Below are positions 63,052 through 64,000 of a stretch of DNA of 64,000 nt, piece by piece. The position numbers were made by a program, and so were the translations under genes. The stretch spans positions 1 to 64,000 of the forward strand of contig CAVTLC010000013.1 in the NCBI GenBank assembly GCA_963735445.1, in the 5' to 3' direction. The notes under the pieces were generated by a model. It was not told the origin of the DNA. It saw only the letters and a program-made list of their open reading frames with translations, and made no database searches. This DNA comes from AP-15 sp963735445. Its GTDB lineage: Bacteria > Pseudomonadota > Alphaproteobacteria > ATCC43930 > CGMCC-115725. The first letter of the stretch is position 1. Every line of letters begins with the position of its first letter.

Positions 63052-64000
63052 ATGGCAGATCGAGAATTTCGGGTAGTCGTCGCCGGTGCGGGTGTCTCGG
63101 GACTGTTTATGGCGGAGACGTTGAAACGCGCCGGCATCGATTTCACCGTCTACGAAAAGGCCGGCGAGGTCGGCGGGACCTGGCGGGACAACACCTTCCC
63201 CGGCCTCTTTGTCGATGTCCTGTCACGCCAATACGAGTTCCCGTTCCAACCCAATTACAACTGGTCGCGCAAATATGCGCCGGCCTCCGAGATCTGGGCC
63301 TATATCAAAAAGGTCGCGCGCGACCGCGGCCTTCACAAATTCATCCGCTTTAATGAGGAGATCGTCGCCGCTCGGTTTACCGACGGCCGTTGGCATATCG
63401 AAACCGCCAATGGCAAGATTGACGTAGCGGACGTTTTTGTCTGCGCCACCGGCTTTCTGCACAAGCCTTTGTTGCCCGACATCCCCGGGCGCGAGAGTTT
63501 CGCCGGCCCCTCATTCCATTCGGCGCGCTGGGACCATAGCGTCCCCTACGCCGGCAAGCGTTGGGGCGTCATCGGCAGCGGCGCCAGCGGCGTGCAGATC
63601 ACCGAGGCATTGGCCTGGGCCGGGTGCGATGTCACCCAGTTCATCCGCCGCGCCCAATGGGTCCATATTCGCGAGAACCCGCATTCGACTTGGCAAGAGC
63701 GGCTCAAACTGCGGCTACCCGGGGGCTATGCCCGCGAGCAGCGCCGGCTGTGGCAATTCATCAACGAAAACGACCGGTGGCGGCTTGAACCGGGGCCGCA
63801 GCGCGAGGCAATGGAGCGCGAGTATCGGTCCTATCTCGACCACATCAAGGATCCCGAGCTGAAGCAAAAGCTCACCCCCGACTACAATCTCGGCTGCACC
63901 CGCATTCCAAAATCAGACAAGAACTATTACGAGGCGGTGCAGTTGCCCAACGCGCGGATCGTCAAGGGTCAGATCGATCATGTCGAGCCGGATGGCGTCG
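63052..64000 (+). CDS. Flavin-containing Baeyer-Villiger-type monooxygenase (partial, runs off the end)
   Basis: At least 316 aa, open to the window end. ATG 63052 has GAGGCG nearby. The first FAD motif is GAGVSG (12-17) and the second GSGASG (175-180). Between them F150-A-G-P-S-F-H156-S-A-R-W160-D fits the Baeyer-Villiger fingerprint FxGxxxHxxxW(P/D). Such enzymes insert oxygen beside a ketone carbonyl with NADPH. Together with the NTF2-like protein and the nearby cupin and quinone oxidoreductase it suggests ketone or aromatic ketone breakdown. The C-terminal half is outside the window. Confidence 0.9.
   Translation, partial: MADREFRVVVAGAGVSGLFMAETLKRAGIDFTVYEKAGEVGGTWRDNTFPGLFVDVLSRQYEFPFQPNYNWSRKYAPASEIWAYIKKVARDRGLHKFIRFNEEIVAARFTDGRWHIETANGKIDVADVFVCATGFLHKPLLPDIPGRESFAGPSFHSARWDHSVPYAGKRWGVIGSGASGVQITEALAWAGCDVTQFIRRAQWVHIRENPHSTWQERLKLRLPGGYAREQRRLWQFINENDRWRLEPGPQREAMEREYRSYLDHIKDPELKQKLTPDYNLGCTRIPKSDKNYYEAVQLPNARIVKGQIDHVEPDGV

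Noticed and set aside
1..64000. tRNA, rRNA, integrase, transposase or attachment sites
   Set aside because: I saw no convincing TpsiC-arm sequences, rRNA stretches or recombinase motifs; a covariance-model scan would be needed to exclude small RNAs.

Overview
The window is GC-rich, gene-dense bacterial chromosome with strong G/C third-position bias and clear Shine-Dalgarno sites (often GGAGG-like). The gene set (amidohydrolase-2 enzymes, LLM flavin monooxygenases, MmgE/PrpD, DUF2161, DUF924, KaiC-type ATPase) and intergenic palindromes of the GTCATCCC...ATGAC type suggest a free-living soil or freshwater alphaproteobacterium, perhaps near Hyphomicrobiales or Rhodospirillales. This placement is an inference; there is no rRNA or tRNA in the window to settle it. 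The content is mostly catabolic accessory metabolism, with one core gene (panC), one signalling operon and one toxin-antitoxin pair.

Layout. 0-9.4 kb: a Tat-exported peptide/opine-type binding protein, an orphan pair of 2-oxoacid dehydrogenase E1 alpha and beta subunits, a frameshifted alpha/beta hydrolase, a DadA-like oxidase, a secreted GloVer-repeat protein and a PhnB-like VOC protein. 9.5-12.1 kb: LLM oxidoreductase and AsmA on the minus strand. 12.6-18.3 kb: a probable GntR-controlled operon of a phytanoyl-CoA-type dioxygenase, a SAF-domain dehydrogenase and two amidohydrolases. 18.4-30 kb: ATP-grasp ligase, amidohydrolase, enolase-superfamily enzyme, NIPSNAP, carboxylesterase, acyl-CoA-dehydrogenase-like monooxygenase, DUF2161 nuclease-fold protein, LLM enzyme and MFS transporter. 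30-46.7 kb: CreA, a MazF/ribbon-helix-helix module, SDR, LLM, ASCH, class IV aminotransferase, Spy-like protein, a GlcD-GlcF-type fusion, a GT9-DUF6165 fusion, DUF924, beta-propeller proteins, MmgE/PrpD and a 3-hydroxyisobutyrate-dehydrogenase-like enzyme. 46.9-53 kb: MFS transporter, DUF3072, retropepsin-like protein and a histidine kinase - KaiC - response regulator operon. 53.3-64 kb: panC, a MetE-like enzyme, a split ThDP decarboxylase, cupin, MFS, quinone oxidoreductase, gamma-resorcylate-decarboxylase-like amidohydrolase, a second DadA-like oxidase, an NTF2-like protein and a truncated Baeyer-Villiger monooxygenase.

Two points stand out. First, nine genes carry ten frame breaks. Nine of these are repaired by deleting one base, usually in a run of two or three identical bases, while the rest of each gene is intact. 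That pattern fits indel error in the assembly better than gene decay, so I annotate these genes across the break. Second, the most system-like locus is the kinase-KaiC-receiver operon at 50.1-52.8 kb, which has no KaiA or KaiB. Its KaiC homologue differs from the clock protein at the catalytic glutamate pairs and at the autophosphorylation dyad.
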